Origin: Leclercia pneumoniae
Lineage (GTDB): Bacteria; Pseudomonadota; Gammaproteobacteria; Enterobacterales; Enterobacteriaceae
DNA length: 64,000 bases
Direction: 5' to 3'
Assembly (NCBI RefSeq): GCF_017348915.1
Contig: NZ_CP071383.1
Location: forward strand, 3,472,001-3,536,000
Below, in pieces: positions 8,149 through 17,242 of this stretch. Both the position numbers and the translations under genes were made by a program. Under the pieces are notes generated by a model, which saw only the letters and a list, made by a program, of their open reading frames with translations, ran no database searches and was not told the origin of the DNA. The first letter of the stretch is position 1. Each line of letters starts with the position of its first letter.

Positions 8149-8827
8149 ATTCCACCGCATCTGCCGCGTGGATCGCCGCCGTATCGAAGACCGGAATGGG
8201 GCTGTGCTCAGCAGGCACCAGCAGGCCAATCTCGGTGCAGCCGAAGATCACCCCTTCCGCCCCCTGCGCCGCCAGTTTCTCGATCACGCTCAGATAATAG
8301 TCGCGCGAGGCATCACTAAAGGTGCCGAGGCAGAGCTCTGCAAAGATGATCTCATTGATGCGCGCGCGGTCTGCTTCATCGGGGATCAGCGTTTCAATGG
8401 CAAACTGCGACGTCAGACGGCCCCGGTAAAAGTCCTGCTCCATGGTATAGCGGGTGCCCAGCAATGCCACGCGCGACATGCCGGATGTCGTAATCGCCCG
8501 CCCGGTCGCATCGGCAATATGCAGAAATGGCAGCGGGCAACGCGCTTCAATATGCGACGCAACTTTGTGCATGGTATTAGTACAGAGCAGAATGGCTTCG
8601 GCTCCCGCCTGCTGCAGGCCCAGCGCCGCGCTGGCCAGCATCTCTCCGGCTTTGTCCCAGTCGCCGCTTGATTGACAGGCTTCGATCTCATGAAAGTCCA
8701 CGCTATGCAGCAGCAGACTCGCAGAGTGCAGACCACCCAGGCGCTGCTTTACGCCCTCATTGATTAAACGATAATAGGGAATGGTTGATTCCCAACTCAT
8801 TCCGCCCAACAGACCGATCGTTTTCAT
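8135..8827 (-). CDS. ygeA: Aspartate/glutamate racemase family protein YgeA
   Basis: This is a 230-residue two-domain Asp/Glu racemase. The [12 protein letters not shown]-terminus is typical. The second catalytic cysteine is C197 in GCTEIG. The first catalytic position is T83, in LCTNTMH, where most racemases have Cys; E. coli YgeA has the same Thr/Cys pair and acts with L-amino acids as a low-activity racemase. It is convergent with lysR and borders the pectin island on the other side. Confidence 0.93.
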   Translation of the reverse strand: MKTIGLLGGMSWESTIPYYRLINEGVKQRLGGLHSASLLLHSVDFHEIEACQSSGDWDKAGEMLASAALGLQQAGAEAILLCTNTMHKVASHIEARCPLPFLHIADATGRAITTSGMSRVALLGTRYTMEQDFYRGRLTSQFAIETLIPDEADRARINEIIFAELCLGTFSDASRDYYLSVIEKLAAQGAEGVIFGCTEIGLLVPAEHSPIPVFDTAAIHAADAVEFMLS

Positions 8828-8929
8828 TCTGCTCCCCTTTCTGGTTTTCCTCAGTGAAGCAAACTTGTGATCGAGTTTCCAGTTCCTTGGTTCAACGTTT
8901 TCTTTTTATACGGGCTGAGATAAGTTAAT

Positions 8930-8944
8930 TGAAACAACGTTTCA
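8930..8944. promoter_or_regulatory. Putative KdgR box before kdgF
   Basis: TGAAACAACGTTTCA fits the KdgR palindrome (GAAAC with a short centre and GTTTC). It lies 20 bases before the kdgF start, where a repressor would block transcription. Confidence 0.72.
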
Positions 8945-8964
8945 CTCTATATCAGGATACAACC

Positions 8965-9288
8965 ATGTTTATTTTTCATAAAGAGACCCGCCTGGACGAT
9001 TTGGGCAACGGCGTGACGCGCCGCATTCTGGCTCACGACGGCAAAATGATGGCAGTAGAGGTGAATTTTGAGGAAGGGGCAATTGGCCCGATGCACAACC
9101 ATCCGCACGAGCAGCTGACCTATGTGCTGTCTGGCGAGTTTGAGTTCACTATCGGTGATGAAAAACATATCGTGACCGCTGGCGATACGCTCTATAAAGA
9201 GCCGCATGTGATGCACGGCTGCGTCTGCCTGAAGCCCGGTACGCTGCTGGATACCTTCACGCCGGTGCGCGAAGACTTTCTGAAGTAA
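8965..9288 (+). CDS. kdgF: Cupin-domain uronate linearization protein KdgF
   Basis: This is a 107-residue single cupin. KdgF catalyses conversion of 4,5-unsaturated galacturonate, released by pectin lyases, to its linear ketone. Metal ligands of the cupin are visible: H44, H46 and Q50 in MHNHPHEQ, and H84 in EPHVMHG. ATG 8965 has AGGA eight bases upstream; an upstream start at 8929 would overlap the KdgR box. It is the first gene of the oligogalacturonide island and is followed by a terminator, so it is probably monocistronic. Confidence 0.93.
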   Translation: MFIFHKETRLDDLGNGVTRRILAHDGKMMAVEVNFEEGAIGPMHNHPHEQLTYVLSGEFEFTIGDEKHIVTAGDTLYKEPHVMHGCVCLKPGTLLDTFTPVREDFLK

Positions 9289-9294
9289 ATAAGA

Positions 9295-9320
9295 GGGCGC
9301 GATTAAGCGCCCTTTTCTTT
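9295..9320 (+). terminator. Intrinsic terminator after kdgF
   Basis: GGGCGC (9295-9300) pairs with GCGCCC (9307-9312) and is followed by TTTTCTTT. It lies just after the kdgF stop and before the convergent fepE end. Confidence 0.8.
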
Positions 9321-10301
9321 CCTGCCTTTAGGCCGCTACCGCCTCAGGCAGTGGAATACGGGAACTTAATGCCTGGTTCAGCAGTACGCTACCGCAAGCG
9401 AATAGCCCACCCAGTAATCCCGCCAGCAGTACAATGAGCGCTTTACCTGGGCCGTCTTTATTTACCGGCATAGAAGGGGAAAGCTGATATTTAAACGGCT
9501 CTACGTTCACATCTTCAATAGAGAGATTTTCCAGCTGTTGCAGATAGTATTGACGGTTCTGGAAGTCCGCATTGAGTTCAGCCACGTCCTTGATGTTTTT
9601 TTCAATCTGCAGTTTCTGCGCGATACCGTCAGCGCCTAACGCCACTGAGTAGTCAGGATCATCCTTCACGGCTTGCCCGTTACTGTAGACCGGCTTTTTG
9701 ATGCCCGCCGCGTTAGCGACCTCCAGCGAGTAATGCAGGCGCTGAAGATTGGTGTTGTGAATATTGGTCAGGCGCACCCTATCAAGCTGCAGCTGCTCTT
9801 TTACCACTTTGGTTTTCAGCGCGATCTGGTTGCGTATGTTCTGCATTGTCTCCTGCTCGACGATGCGAGAAACGTAGTTGATATAGCCTTCCAGCACGGT
9901 CTGTGCATCGGCTGCCGTTGGCGCGGTAAAGCTCAACGTCCACGAAATATAGGGCGCTTTATCCGCATCTTTTGCGGAGGTGTTATCGGCTGCTTTCATT
10001 CTGTCAGCGATGCTGACTACCGCGCGATGCAGCGTCAGGGGATCCACCTCTGAGCCTTTCAACTGTTCCATCACAAAGGGTGAACTCGCCATGTACTCTT
10101 CGAGAAGGGACTGCGACTGGAATTTTTTAATGAACATTTTGAACACTTCCGGTCGGTCCACCTTAACGTCAACATCAAGGACTTGTAACGCAACCATCAT
10201 CTGGCGCAGCGGGTTCCACTGTGTCTGTTCTGCCGGGGTGATAACGGCTTTACTGGTCCATTTCTGCGGGAGTAAAAACGCGATTGCCAGGCCGGCCAAC
10301 G

Positions 10302-10309
10302 CAAACGCG
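10302..10309. repeat. IS1 target-site duplication, left copy
   Basis: CAAACGCG lies directly before the IS1 left end and is repeated at 11078-11085. Eight-base duplications occur for IS1 besides the common nine. Confidence 0.92.
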
Positions 10310-10364
10310 GGTGATGCTGCCAACTTACTGATTTAGTGTATGATGGTGTTTTTGAGGTGCTCCA

Positions 10365-10640
10365 GTGGCTTCTGTTTCTATCAGCTGTCCCTCCTGTTCA
10401 GCTACTGACGGGGTGGTGCGTAACGGCAAAAGCACCGCCGGACATCAGCGCTATCTCTGCTCTCACTGCCGTAAAACATGGCAACTGCAGTTCACTTACA
10501 CCGCTTCTCAACCCGGTACGCACCAGAAAATCATTGATATGGCCATGAATGGCGTTGGATGCCGGGCAACCGCCCGCATTATGGGCGTTGGCCTCAACAC
10601 GATTTTACGTCACTTAAAAAACTCAGGCCGCAGTCGGTAA
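10365..10640 (+). CDS. insA: IS1 protein InsA
   Basis: This is a 91-residue zinc-finger and helix-turn-helix DNA-binding protein that binds the IS1 ends and represses the element. The CPSC and CSHC pairs form the zinc finger (residues 8-35). It is also the N-terminal part of the InsAB' transposase, made by a -1 frameshift at the A6C run near its 3' end. The sequence appears identical to common enteric IS1 InsA. Confidence 0.96.
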
Positions 10641-11062
10641 CCTCGCGCATACAGCCGGGCAGTGACGTCATCGTCTGCGCGGAAATGGACGAACAGTGGG
10701 GCTATGTCGGGGCTAAATCGCTCCAGCGCTGGCTGTTTTACGCGTATGACAGGCTCCGGAAGACGGTTGTTGCGCACGTATTCGGTGAACGCACTATGGC
10801 GACGCTGGGGCGTCTTATGAGCCTGCTGTCACCCTTTGACGTGGTGATATGGATGACGGATGGCTGGCCGCTGTATGAATCCCGCCTGAAGGGAAAGCTG
10901 CACGTAATCAGCAAGCGATATACGCAGCGAATTGAGCGGCATAACCTGAATCTGAGGCAGCACCTGGCACGGCTGGGACGGAAGTCGCTGTCGTTCTCAA
11001 AATCGGTGGAGCTGCATGACAAAGTCATCGGGCATTATCTGAACATAAAACACTATCAATAA
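10559..11062 (+). CDS. insB: IS1 transposase part InsB (expressed as InsAB' fusion)
   Basis: This 167-residue frame overlaps insA and supplies the catalytic DDE-type domain. Visible elements are [21 protein letters not shown] and the [16 protein letters not shown] segment. The active enzyme is the InsA-InsB' fusion produced by -1 slippage on the A6C run at 10616-10622. The frame is intact, so this IS1 is potentially active. Confidence 0.95.
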
Positions 11063-11077
11063 GTTGGAGTCATTACC

Positions 11078-11085
11078 CAAACGCG
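11078..11085. repeat. IS1 target-site duplication, right copy
   Basis: CAAACGCG lies directly after the IS1 right end and matches 10302-10309. Confidence 0.92.
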
Positions 11086-11474
11086 AAGGTAATTGCCACA
11101 ATGCGCTTTTTGGCTGCAAAAAGGGTCTGTAACAACTCCAGAAGGTCTATTTCTCGGGTATTGACTGCCGGGGAGGCATAACGAGGGAAATCGAGGTCCG
11201 TGTGTTTGTTGGTATCCATAGATGACATAACCGTTTTTCTTTTAAAGGTGCAGTGCATTTCTGCCTGGCAAATTACGGGGATCCCGATGATACAAGAACC
11301 TAAGAATAATCTGAACGCCTGAATGGTATATCTGTCGATGGGCTATCAAATTTAGTAGCCCATCCAACAAAAGGATTGCTGCTATAAAACCTCTCCGTTA
11401 TGCCCCACCCTCCTCTTCCTTTTGGCGAGTGCAATTTTTTGAAATGACGCAAAAATGCCAGCCCCATCACCTTA

Positions 11475-11491
11475 TTGAAACAGCGTTTCGA
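11475..11491. promoter_or_regulatory. Putative KdgR box 1 before togM
   Basis: TTGAAACAGCGTTTCGA holds the perfect palindrome GAAAC-AGC-GTTTC (11477-11489). It lies about 290 bases upstream of togM. Confidence 0.68.
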
Positions 11492-11502
11492 CATCGATCA
11501 CA
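11487..11502. promoter_or_regulatory. Candidate CRP site before togM
   Basis: TTCGA-CATCGA-TCACA matches TGTGA-N6-TCACA at 8 of 10 positions. It partly overlaps KdgR box 1, which would fit joint control by CRP and KdgR as known for pectin genes of soft-rot bacteria. Confidence 0.4.
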
Positions 11503-11551
11503 TTTCCATCATTAACCGAATGACGCGGAAATAAATAGCAATAAAATAAAA

Positions 11552-11566
11552 TAAAACGATGTTTTA
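11552..11566. promoter_or_regulatory. Putative KdgR box 2 before togM
   Basis: TAAAACGATGTTTTA is a KdgR-type palindrome with the centre CGATG. The same centre occurs before ogl and kduI. Confidence 0.68.
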
Positions 11567-11775
11567 GTATTCAAGAAAGACAGTTCGTAAGTTTTGAAAA
11601 CCAGACACTTCAGTGCGAGGTGCATTCTGAAAATACCCTATTAATCAGCATGTAATGGGTGACTAACCTTCGCATCGCCCTAAAAATTTTCCCTCATGCT
11701 AAGGAACACAGGCGTGAGAAGTCTTTACAAATGCAGATTCCGTTTTTTAAACCATTGATCGCCAGGTAGGTATGT

Positions 11776-12666
11776 ATGAATGAAAACAAGCTGCTGGGGT
11801 TAGCATGGATATCGCCCTACATAATTGGGTTGATACTCTTTACTGCTTTCCCATTTGTTTCATCTTTCTTCCTCAGTTTTACTGATTACGATTTGATGAG
11901 CCCGCCGGTATTTAACGGCATTGAGAACTATCGCTACATGTTTACCGAAGACACCCTCTTCTGGAAATCCATGGGCGTGACCTTCGCGTATGTATTTTTA
12001 ACCATCCCGTTAAAGCTGGCCTTTGCCCTTGGCATCGCTTTTGTCCTGAACTTTAAATTACGCGGCATTGGATTCTTCCGAACCGCTTACTATATTCCGT
12101 CGATCCTGGGCAGCTCCGTCGCGATTGCCGTTCTGTGGCGCGCCCTGTTTGCCATCGATGGGCTGTTAAATAGCTTTATCGGCGTATTTGGCCTCGATCC
12201 GGTCAACTGGCTTGGTGAGCCTTCGCTGGCGCTGATGTCCGTCACCCTGCTGCGCGTATGGCAGTTCGGCTCCGCGATGGTCATCTTCCTTGCCGCTCTG
12301 CAGAACGTGCCGCAATCCCAGTACGAAGCGGCAATGATCGACGGCGCATCTAAGTGGCAGATGTTCATGAAAGTGACCGTGCCGCTGATTACGCCGGTGA
12401 TCTTCTTTAACTTCATTATGCAAACGACCCAGGCGTTCCAGGAATTTACCGGGCCGTATGTCATCACCGGCGGTGGGCCGACTTACTCGACCTATCTGTT
12501 CTCGCTCTACATCTACGACACCGCATTCAAATACTTTGACATGGGTTATGGCGCCGCACTGGCCTGGGTCCTGTTCCTGGTCGTTGCTGTCTTCGCCGCT
12601 ATCGCCTTTAAGTCTTCGAAATACTGGGTGTTCTACTCCGCCGATAAGGGAGGCAAAAATGGCTGA
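11776..12666 (+). CDS. togM: Oligogalacturonide ABC transporter permease TogM
   Basis: This is a 296-residue sugar permease of the MalF/UgpA class with six predicted membrane helices. The EAA loop EAAMIDGASKWQMFMKVTVPL (around residues 190-210) contacts the ATPase. In Dickeya, TogMNAB imports oligogalacturonides. The gene starts the togMNAB operon behind two KdgR boxes, and its last eight bases overlap the start of togN. Assignment as Tog rather than another CUT1 sugar system rests on the neighbouring ogl, kdu and kdgM genes. Confidence 0.9.
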   Translation: MNENKLLGLAWISPYIIGLILFTAFPFVSSFFLSFTDYDLMSPPVFNGIENYRYMFTEDTLFWKSMGVTFAYVFLTIPLKLAFALGIAFVLNFKLRGIGFFRTAYYIPSILGSSVAIAVLWRALFAIDGLLNSFIGVFGLDPVNWLGEPSLALMSVTLLRVWQFGSAMVIFLAALQNVPQSQYEAAMIDGASKWQMFMKVTVPLITPVIFFNFIMQTTQAFQEFTGPYVITGGGPTYSTYLFSLYIYDTAFKYFDMGYGAALAWVLFLVVAVFAAIAFKSSKYWVFYSADKGGKNG

Positions 12667-13561
12667 TATTCAACAACTCTCCACGGCGAGAAGCATCGCA
12701 GAACGCGAAGTGGCCCGTACGCTGCGTCGTGAAAAAATTAGCGCCAGCATTCGCTATGTGATCCTGCTGTTTGTTGGCCTGCTGATGCTCTACCCACTGG
12801 TGTGGATGTTCTCGGCGTCGTTCAAACCGAACCACGAGATCTTTACCACCCTGAGCCTGTGGCCTGCCCATGCCACCTGGGATGGTTTTGTGAATGGCTG
12901 GAAAACCGGCACCGAGTACAACTTTGGCCATTACATGCTCAACACCTTTAAGTATGTGATCCCCAAAGTGATCCTGACCATTATCTCCTCCACCATCGTG
13001 GCGTACGGCTTTGCCCGCTTCGAGATCCCGTGGAAGAAATTCTGGTTCGCGACGCTGATCACCACCATGTTGCTGCCAAGCACCGTGCTGCTGATCCCGC
13101 AGTACCTGATGTTCCGTGAAATGGGGATGCTGAACAGCTATATGCCGCTGTACCTGCCGCTGGCCTTCGCCACGCAAGGGTTCTTCGTCTTCATGCTGAT
13201 CCAGTTCCTGCGCGGCGTGCCGCGAGACATGGAAGAGGCGGCGCAGATTGACGGCTGTAACTCTATTCAGGTGCTGTGGTACGTGGTGGTACCTATCCTG
13301 AAGCCGGCCATCATCTCCGTGGCACTGTTCCAGTTCATGTGGTCCATGAACGACTTTATCGGGCCGCTGATCTATGTCTACAGCGTGGATAAATACCCGA
13401 TTGCACTGGCTCTGAAAATGTCCATCGACGTCACCGAAGGGGCGCCGTGGAACGAAATTCTGGCAATGGCGAGCATCTCCATTCTGCCATCCATCATTGT
13501 CTTCTTCCTGGCACAGCGCTACTTCGTACAGGGCGTAACCAGCAGCGGAATTAAAGGTTAA
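12659..13561 (+). CDS. togN: Oligogalacturonide ABC transporter permease TogN
   Basis: This is a 300-residue MalG-type permease. It has a first membrane helix around 33-52, five more helices, and the EAA loop EEAAQIDGCNSIQVLWYVVVP (around 185-205). ATG 12659 overlaps the togM stop (ATGGCTGA) and follows AAGGGAGG, an excellent ribosome binding site. The longer upstream reading would run through togM and is not credible. It forms the membrane channel with TogM. Confidence 0.92.
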   Translation: MADIQQLSTARSIAEREVARTLRREKISASIRYVILLFVGLLMLYPLVWMFSASFKPNHEIFTTLSLWPAHATWDGFVNGWKTGTEYNFGHYMLNTFKYVIPKVILTIISSTIVAYGFARFEIPWKKFWFATLITTMLLPSTVLLIPQYLMFREMGMLNSYMPLYLPLAFATQGFFVFMLIQFLRGVPRDMEEAAQIDGCNSIQVLWYVVVPILKPAIISVALFQFMWSMNDFIGPLIYVYSVDKYPIALALKMSIDVTEGAPWNEILAMASISILPSIIVFFLAQRYFVQGVTSSGIKG

Positions 13562-13573
13562 GAGGGAAATATC

Positions 13574-14701
13574 ATGGCTGAAGTTATCTTCAACAAACTG
13601 GAAAAGGTTTACTCCAACGGCTTCAAAGCGGTACATGCTATCGACCTGAAAATCGCTGAAGGTGAGTTCATGGTGATCGTCGGCCCTTCCGGCTGCGCGA
13701 AGTCCACCACCCTGCGTATGCTGGCCGGTCTGGAGACCATTAGCGGCGGCGAAGTACGCATCGGCGACAAGATCGTCAATAACCTGGCGCCAAAAGAGCG
13801 CGGGATTGCGATGGTGTTCCAGAACTACGCCCTTTACCCGCATATGACCGTGCGCGAAAACCTGGCCTTTGGCCTGAAGCTGAGCAAACTGCCGAAAACG
13901 CAAATTGAGGCGCAGGTGAATGAAGCGGCCAAAATCCTTGAACTGGAAGAGTTGCTGGATCGCCTGCCGCGCCAGCTCTCCGGGGGCCAGGCCCAGCGTG
14001 TGGCGGTAGGCCGTGCGATTGTGAAAAAGCCGGACGTGTTCCTGTTTGACGAACCGCTCTCCAACCTGGATGCCAAACTGCGTGCCTCAATGCGTATTCG
14101 TATTTCGGATCTGCACAAGCAGCTGAAGGCCTCCGGCAAACCGGCGACCACCGTCTACGTAACGCACGATCAGACCGAAGCGATGACCATGGGCGACCGC
14201 ATCTGCGTGATGAAACTGGGTCATATCATGCAGGTAGATACCCCGGACAACCTCTACCACAAACCGAAAAACATGTTCGTGGCCGGTTTTATCGGCTCGC
14301 CGGAGATGAACATTCGCGCCAGCAAACTAGTGCACCAGGACGGCCAGCTCGCCCTGACCATCGGCGACCAGACCATGCCGCTAAGCGCTGAACTGAAAGA
14401 GAAAGTCGAGAGCCACGTTGGCCAGGACATTTTCTACGGGATTCGCCCGGACTTTGTCTCGCTCTCTGACGAGCCCTTTATTCAGGGCGGCTGCAGCGGC
14501 GAGATAGTTCGCGCCGAAAACATGGGGCACGAATTCTTTGTATACCTGAAAGTCGCCGACTATGAACTGACAGCCCGCATTCCTTCCGACGAAGCTAAGC
14601 CCATGATTGAAAAGGGACTTTATCGTAAGGTGTATTTTAAGTTCGACATGAATAAGTGTCATATCTTTGACGCGAAATCTGAACAGAACATCTCTCTCTG
14701 A
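13574..14701 (+). CDS. togA: Oligogalacturonide ABC transporter ATPase TogA
   Basis: This is a 375-residue MalK/UgpC-type ATPase. The Walker A loop is GPSGCAKST (37-45), with Ala where most relatives have Gly before Lys. The signature LSGGQ is near residue 137, and Walker B FLFDEP precedes the D-loop SNLD. The H-loop histidine is in VTHDQ. A C-terminal OB-fold regulatory domain starts near 240. It powers TogMN uptake; the family can serve several CUT1 systems. Confidence 0.93.
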   Translation: MAEVIFNKLEKVYSNGFKAVHAIDLKIAEGEFMVIVGPSGCAKSTTLRMLAGLETISGGEVRIGDKIVNNLAPKERGIAMVFQNYALYPHMTVRENLAFGLKLSKLPKTQIEAQVNEAAKILELEELLDRLPRQLSGGQAQRVAVGRAIVKKPDVFLFDEPLSNLDAKLRASMRIRISDLHKQLKASGKPATTVYVTHDQTEAMTMGDRICVMKLGHIMQVDTPDNLYHKPKNMFVAGFIGSPEMNIRASKLVHQDGQLALTIGDQTMPLSAELKEKVESHVGQDIFYGIRPDFVSLSDEPFIQGGCSGEIVRAENMGHEFFVYLKVADYELTARIPSDEAKPMIEKGLYRKVYFKFDMNKCHIFDAKSEQNISL

Positions 14702-14715
14702 CTGGAGTTATAAAA

Positions 14716-16002
14716 ATGAAAAAAGTGCTTTTAAGCGCAGCAATCTCCGCTACCCTGGGTCTGACTGCTTTGCCATCGATGGCGCAGGATGTTGATTTAC
14801 GTATGTCCTGGTGGGGCGGTAATGGCCGCCATCAGGTGACGCTGAAGGCGATTGAAGAGTTCCACAAACAGAATCCGGACATCAACGTTAAAGCCGAATA
14901 CACGGGGTGGGATGGACACCTCTCCCGTCTGACGACGCAAATCGCAGGCGGCACCGAGCCGGACGTGATGCAGACCAACTGGAACTGGCTGCCGATCTTC
15001 TCTAAGACCGGTGAGGGCTTCTACGACCTGAACAAAATGAAAGATGTGATCGATCTGGCGCAGTTCGATCCTAAAGAGCTGCAGTCCACCACGGTAAACG
15101 GCAAGCTGAACGGGATCCCTATCTCCGTGACCGCGCGCGTCTTCTATTTCAACGATGAAACCTGGAAAAAAGCCGGTGTCACCTACCCAAAAACCTGGGA
15201 TGAGCTGATGGCGGCGGGTAAAACCTTCGAAAGCAAACTGGGCAAACAGTATTACCCGGTTGTACTGGAGCACCAGGACACCCTGGCGCTGCTGAACTCT
15301 TATATGACTCAGAAGTACAACATCCCGGCGGTTGATGAAAAGGCGAAAAAATTCTCCTACAGCAAAGAGCAGTGGGTCGAATTTTTCCAGACCTACAAAA
15401 AGCTGGTTGATAGCCACGTGATGCCTGACACCAAATACTATGCCTCATTTGGTAAGAGCAACATGTATGAGATGAAGCCGTGGATCCAGGGTGAATGGGG
15501 CGGGACCTATATGTGGAACTCCACCATCACCAAGTATTCCGACAACCTGAAGCCACCGGCAAAACTGGAGTTGGGTAGCTACCCAATGCTGCCGGGCGCA
15601 ACGGACGCGGGTCTGTTCTTTAAACCGGCACAGATGCTCTCCATCGGCAAATCGACGAAGAATCCGGAAGCGGCAGCTAAGTTGATTAACTTCCTGCTGA
15701 ACAGCAAAGAGGGTGTCCATACTCTGGGCCTGGAACGTGGCGTACCGCTGAGTAAAGCGGCAGTGCAGTATCTGACGGAAGACGGCACCATCAAAGAGAA
15801 TGATCCTTCCGTAGCGGGTCTGCGCCTGGCGCAGTCACTGCCTGCCAAACTCTCTGTATCGCCATACTTTGACGATCCGCAGATCGTGGCACAATTCGGC
15901 ACCTCCCTGCAATACCTCGACTACGGCCAGAAAACCGTGGAAGAGACTGCCGCTGACTTCCAGCGTCAGGCTGAACGTATTCTGAAGCGCGCCATGCGCT
16001 AA
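14716..16002 (+). CDS. togB: Oligogalacturonide-binding periplasmic protein TogB
   Basis: This is a 428-residue family 1 extracellular solute-binding protein. Its signal peptide is residues 1-23, ending SMAQD. The mature protein begins VDLRMSWWGGNGRH, typical of CUT1 sugar binders, and has the GEWGGTYMW segment near 255. It delivers oligogalacturonides to TogMN. AGGAG lies 15 bases after the togA stop. A strong terminator follows the gene. Confidence 0.93.
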   Translation: MKKVLLSAAISATLGLTALPSMAQDVDLRMSWWGGNGRHQVTLKAIEEFHKQNPDINVKAEYTGWDGHLSRLTTQIAGGTEPDVMQTNWNWLPIFSKTGEGFYDLNKMKDVIDLAQFDPKELQSTTVNGKLNGIPISVTARVFYFNDETWKKAGVTYPKTWDELMAAGKTFESKLGKQYYPVVLEHQDTLALLNSYMTQKYNIPAVDEKAKKFSYSKEQWVEFFQTYKKLVDSHVMPDTKYYASFGKSNMYEMKPWIQGEWGGTYMWNSTITKYSDNLKPPAKLELGSYPMLPGATDAGLFFKPAQMLSIGKSTKNPEAAAKLINFLLNSKEGVHTLGLERGVPLSKAAVQYLTEDGTIKENDPSVAGLRLAQSLPAKLSVSPYFDDPQIVAQFGTSLQYLDYGQKTVEETAADFQRQAERILKRAMR

Positions 16003-16017
16003 CAAGGACTTACTTTG

Positions 16018-16052
16018 AATACCCTGACGCCTATGCGTTGGGGTATTTTTTT
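16018..16052 (+). terminator. Terminator/attenuator between togB and the first ogl
   Basis: AATACCC (16018-16024) pairs with GGGTATT (16041-16047), with an inner ACGC/GCGT pairing and a following T run. It separates togMNAB from the lyase gene, whose ribosome binding site starts right after it. Read-through would give reduced lyase expression. Confidence 0.85.
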
Positions 16053-16066
16053 ATGGAGAAAACACC

Positions 16067-17194
16067 ATGAAAGGCAAAATCATCCCGCTGAATTTTCAGA
16101 CGCGTCAGGACAGTGAGACCGGACACGAGGTCATACGGATGACGCCCCCGCATATTATTTGCCACCGTAATTACTTCTATCAAAAGTGCTTCACCCGCGA
16201 TAGCAGCAAGCTGCTCTTTGGCGGCGCCTTTGAAGGGCACTGGAATTACTATCTGTTGGATATCCCCGGTCAGCAAGCCATGCAGCTCACCGAGGGGCCT
16301 GGAGATAACACATTTGGCGGCTTTTTATCGGCTGACGATAAATCGCTCTGGTATGTCAAAGAGACCCGCGAACTCCGGCGCGTCGACCTGGAGAGCCTTG
16401 AAGAGTACGTGGTGTACGAGGTCGATGACGACTGGGTCGCCTACGGCACCTGGGTGGCCAACAGCGACTGCACGAAGCTGGTCGGGATTGAAATTAAAAA
16501 GAGCGACTGGCAACCCCTCACCGACTGGAGCAAGTTTCGGGCATTTTACTTCACTCAGCCGGAGTGCCGCTTAATCAATATCGATTTACGCACCGGCGAA
16601 AGGACAGTGATTTTGCAGGAGAAGCGCTGGCTTGGGCATCCCATTTATCGTCCGTTTGACGACAATACCATCGCTTTTTGCCATGAGGGCCCGCGCGATG
16701 CTATCGATGCGCGTATGTGGCTGATCAACCCCGACGGTCGCAACCTGCGCAAAGTGCGCCAGCACGCCGCAGGAGAGAATTTTACCCATGAATTCTGGGT
16801 GCCGGACGGATCCGCTCTCTATTATGTGGCGCACAAAGAGCATGCAGCCCAGCGCTATCTGTGCAGTGCCGATCCTGCCACCTTAGAGAACCGCGAACTA
16901 ATGGCCATTCCCCCCTGCTCTCATCTGATGAGCAACGACGATGGCTCGCTGATCGTCGGCGACGGCTCGCCGCACCACACGGGCGATATCAACCTGAACG
17001 ATCCTTTTATCTGGGTATTCGATATTAAGAAGGGAACACAAAAAGCCATTTGCCAACATAACAGTAGCTGGAAAGTGCTGGACGGCGACCGTCAGGTGAC
17101 GCATCCCCACCCCTCGTTCTCGCCGGATAATAAGTGGGTGTTGTACACCTCAGATACGGAAGGAATGCCTGCGCTCTATCTGTGTGCGGTTTAA
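16067..17194 (+). CDS. ogl: Oligogalacturonate lyase (PL22), tog-linked copy
   Basis: This is a 375-residue seven-bladed propeller lyase that cleaves short oligogalacturonides in the cytoplasm to the unsaturated monomer. The metal ligands reported for PL22 enzymes are present as H286 (PPCSHLMSN), Q343, H346 and H348 (RQVTHPHPS). The proposed catalytic residues correspond to R216 and H241. It lies 64 bases after togB, behind a terminator, with GGAG before the ATG. The second copy at 21078 is clearly related but differs in the region before the final histidines, where this one is six residues shorter. Confidence 0.94.
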   Translation: MKGKIIPLNFQTRQDSETGHEVIRMTPPHIICHRNYFYQKCFTRDSSKLLFGGAFEGHWNYYLLDIPGQQAMQLTEGPGDNTFGGFLSADDKSLWYVKETRELRRVDLESLEEYVVYEVDDDWVAYGTWVANSDCTKLVGIEIKKSDWQPLTDWSKFRAFYFTQPECRLINIDLRTGERTVILQEKRWLGHPIYRPFDDNTIAFCHEGPRDAIDARMWLINPDGRNLRKVRQHAAGENFTHEFWVPDGSALYYVAHKEHAAQRYLCSADPATLENRELMAIPPCSHLMSNDDGSLIVGDGSPHHTGDINLNDPFIWVFDIKKGTQKAICQHNSSWKVLDGDRQVTHPHPSFSPDNKWVLYTSDTEGMPALYLCAV

Positions 17195-17199
17195 CTTGC

Positions 17200-17230
17200 T
17201 TGCCCCTCTCTATGCAAAGAAGAGGGGCAA
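17200..17230. terminator. Hairpin between convergent ogl and araE
   Basis: TTGCCCCTCT (17200-17209) pairs with AGAGGGGCAA (17221-17230). There is no T run on either side, so termination is plausible but may be factor-assisted. Confidence 0.55.
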
Positions 17231-17242
17231 ACTGAACAGACA

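Larger units (their letters stand above)
10310..11077 (+). mobile_element. IS1, complete copy
   Basis: The element is exactly 768 bp. It begins GGTGATGCTGCCAACTTACT and ends AGTTGGAGTCATTACC, the imperfect terminal repeats of IS1. It carries intact insA and insB frames and the A6C slippery site at 10616-10622. It is inserted in fepE on the opposite strand with an 8-bp direct repeat on each side, which indicates simple transposition with no later rearrangement. Confidence 0.98.
9328..11228 (-). pseudogene. fepE: FepE-type O-antigen chain-length determinant, interrupted by IS1
   Basis: The gene starts at ATG 11228 and is cut after codon 50 by IS1. It resumes at 10301 and ends at 9328. Removing IS1 and one 8-bp target copy restores a continuous frame (reading TFAFALAGLAIAF across the joint) of 374 residues; E. 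coli FepE has 377. The protein is a Wzz-family inner-membrane polymerisation regulator with two transmembrane helices (about 40-65 and near 345) flanking a large periplasmic domain. The AAGIKKPVYSNGQAVKDDP segment is near identical to FepE. FepE sets very long O-antigen chains. The insertion removes the first transmembrane helix from the larger fragment, so function is expected to be lost. Confidence 0.9.
11229..11775. promoter_or_regulatory. Divergent upstream region of fepE and togM
   Basis: The 547-base AT-rich gap has no credible gene. It contains two KdgR boxes, a candidate CRP site overlapping the first of them, and the promoters for fepE (minus) and togMNAB (plus). Confidence 0.6.

Noticed and set aside
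12608..13903. A 431-codon minus-strand open frame opposite togN/togA
   Set aside because: It is the antisense shadow of two clear transporter genes, with His- and Gln-rich composition and no recognisable domain.
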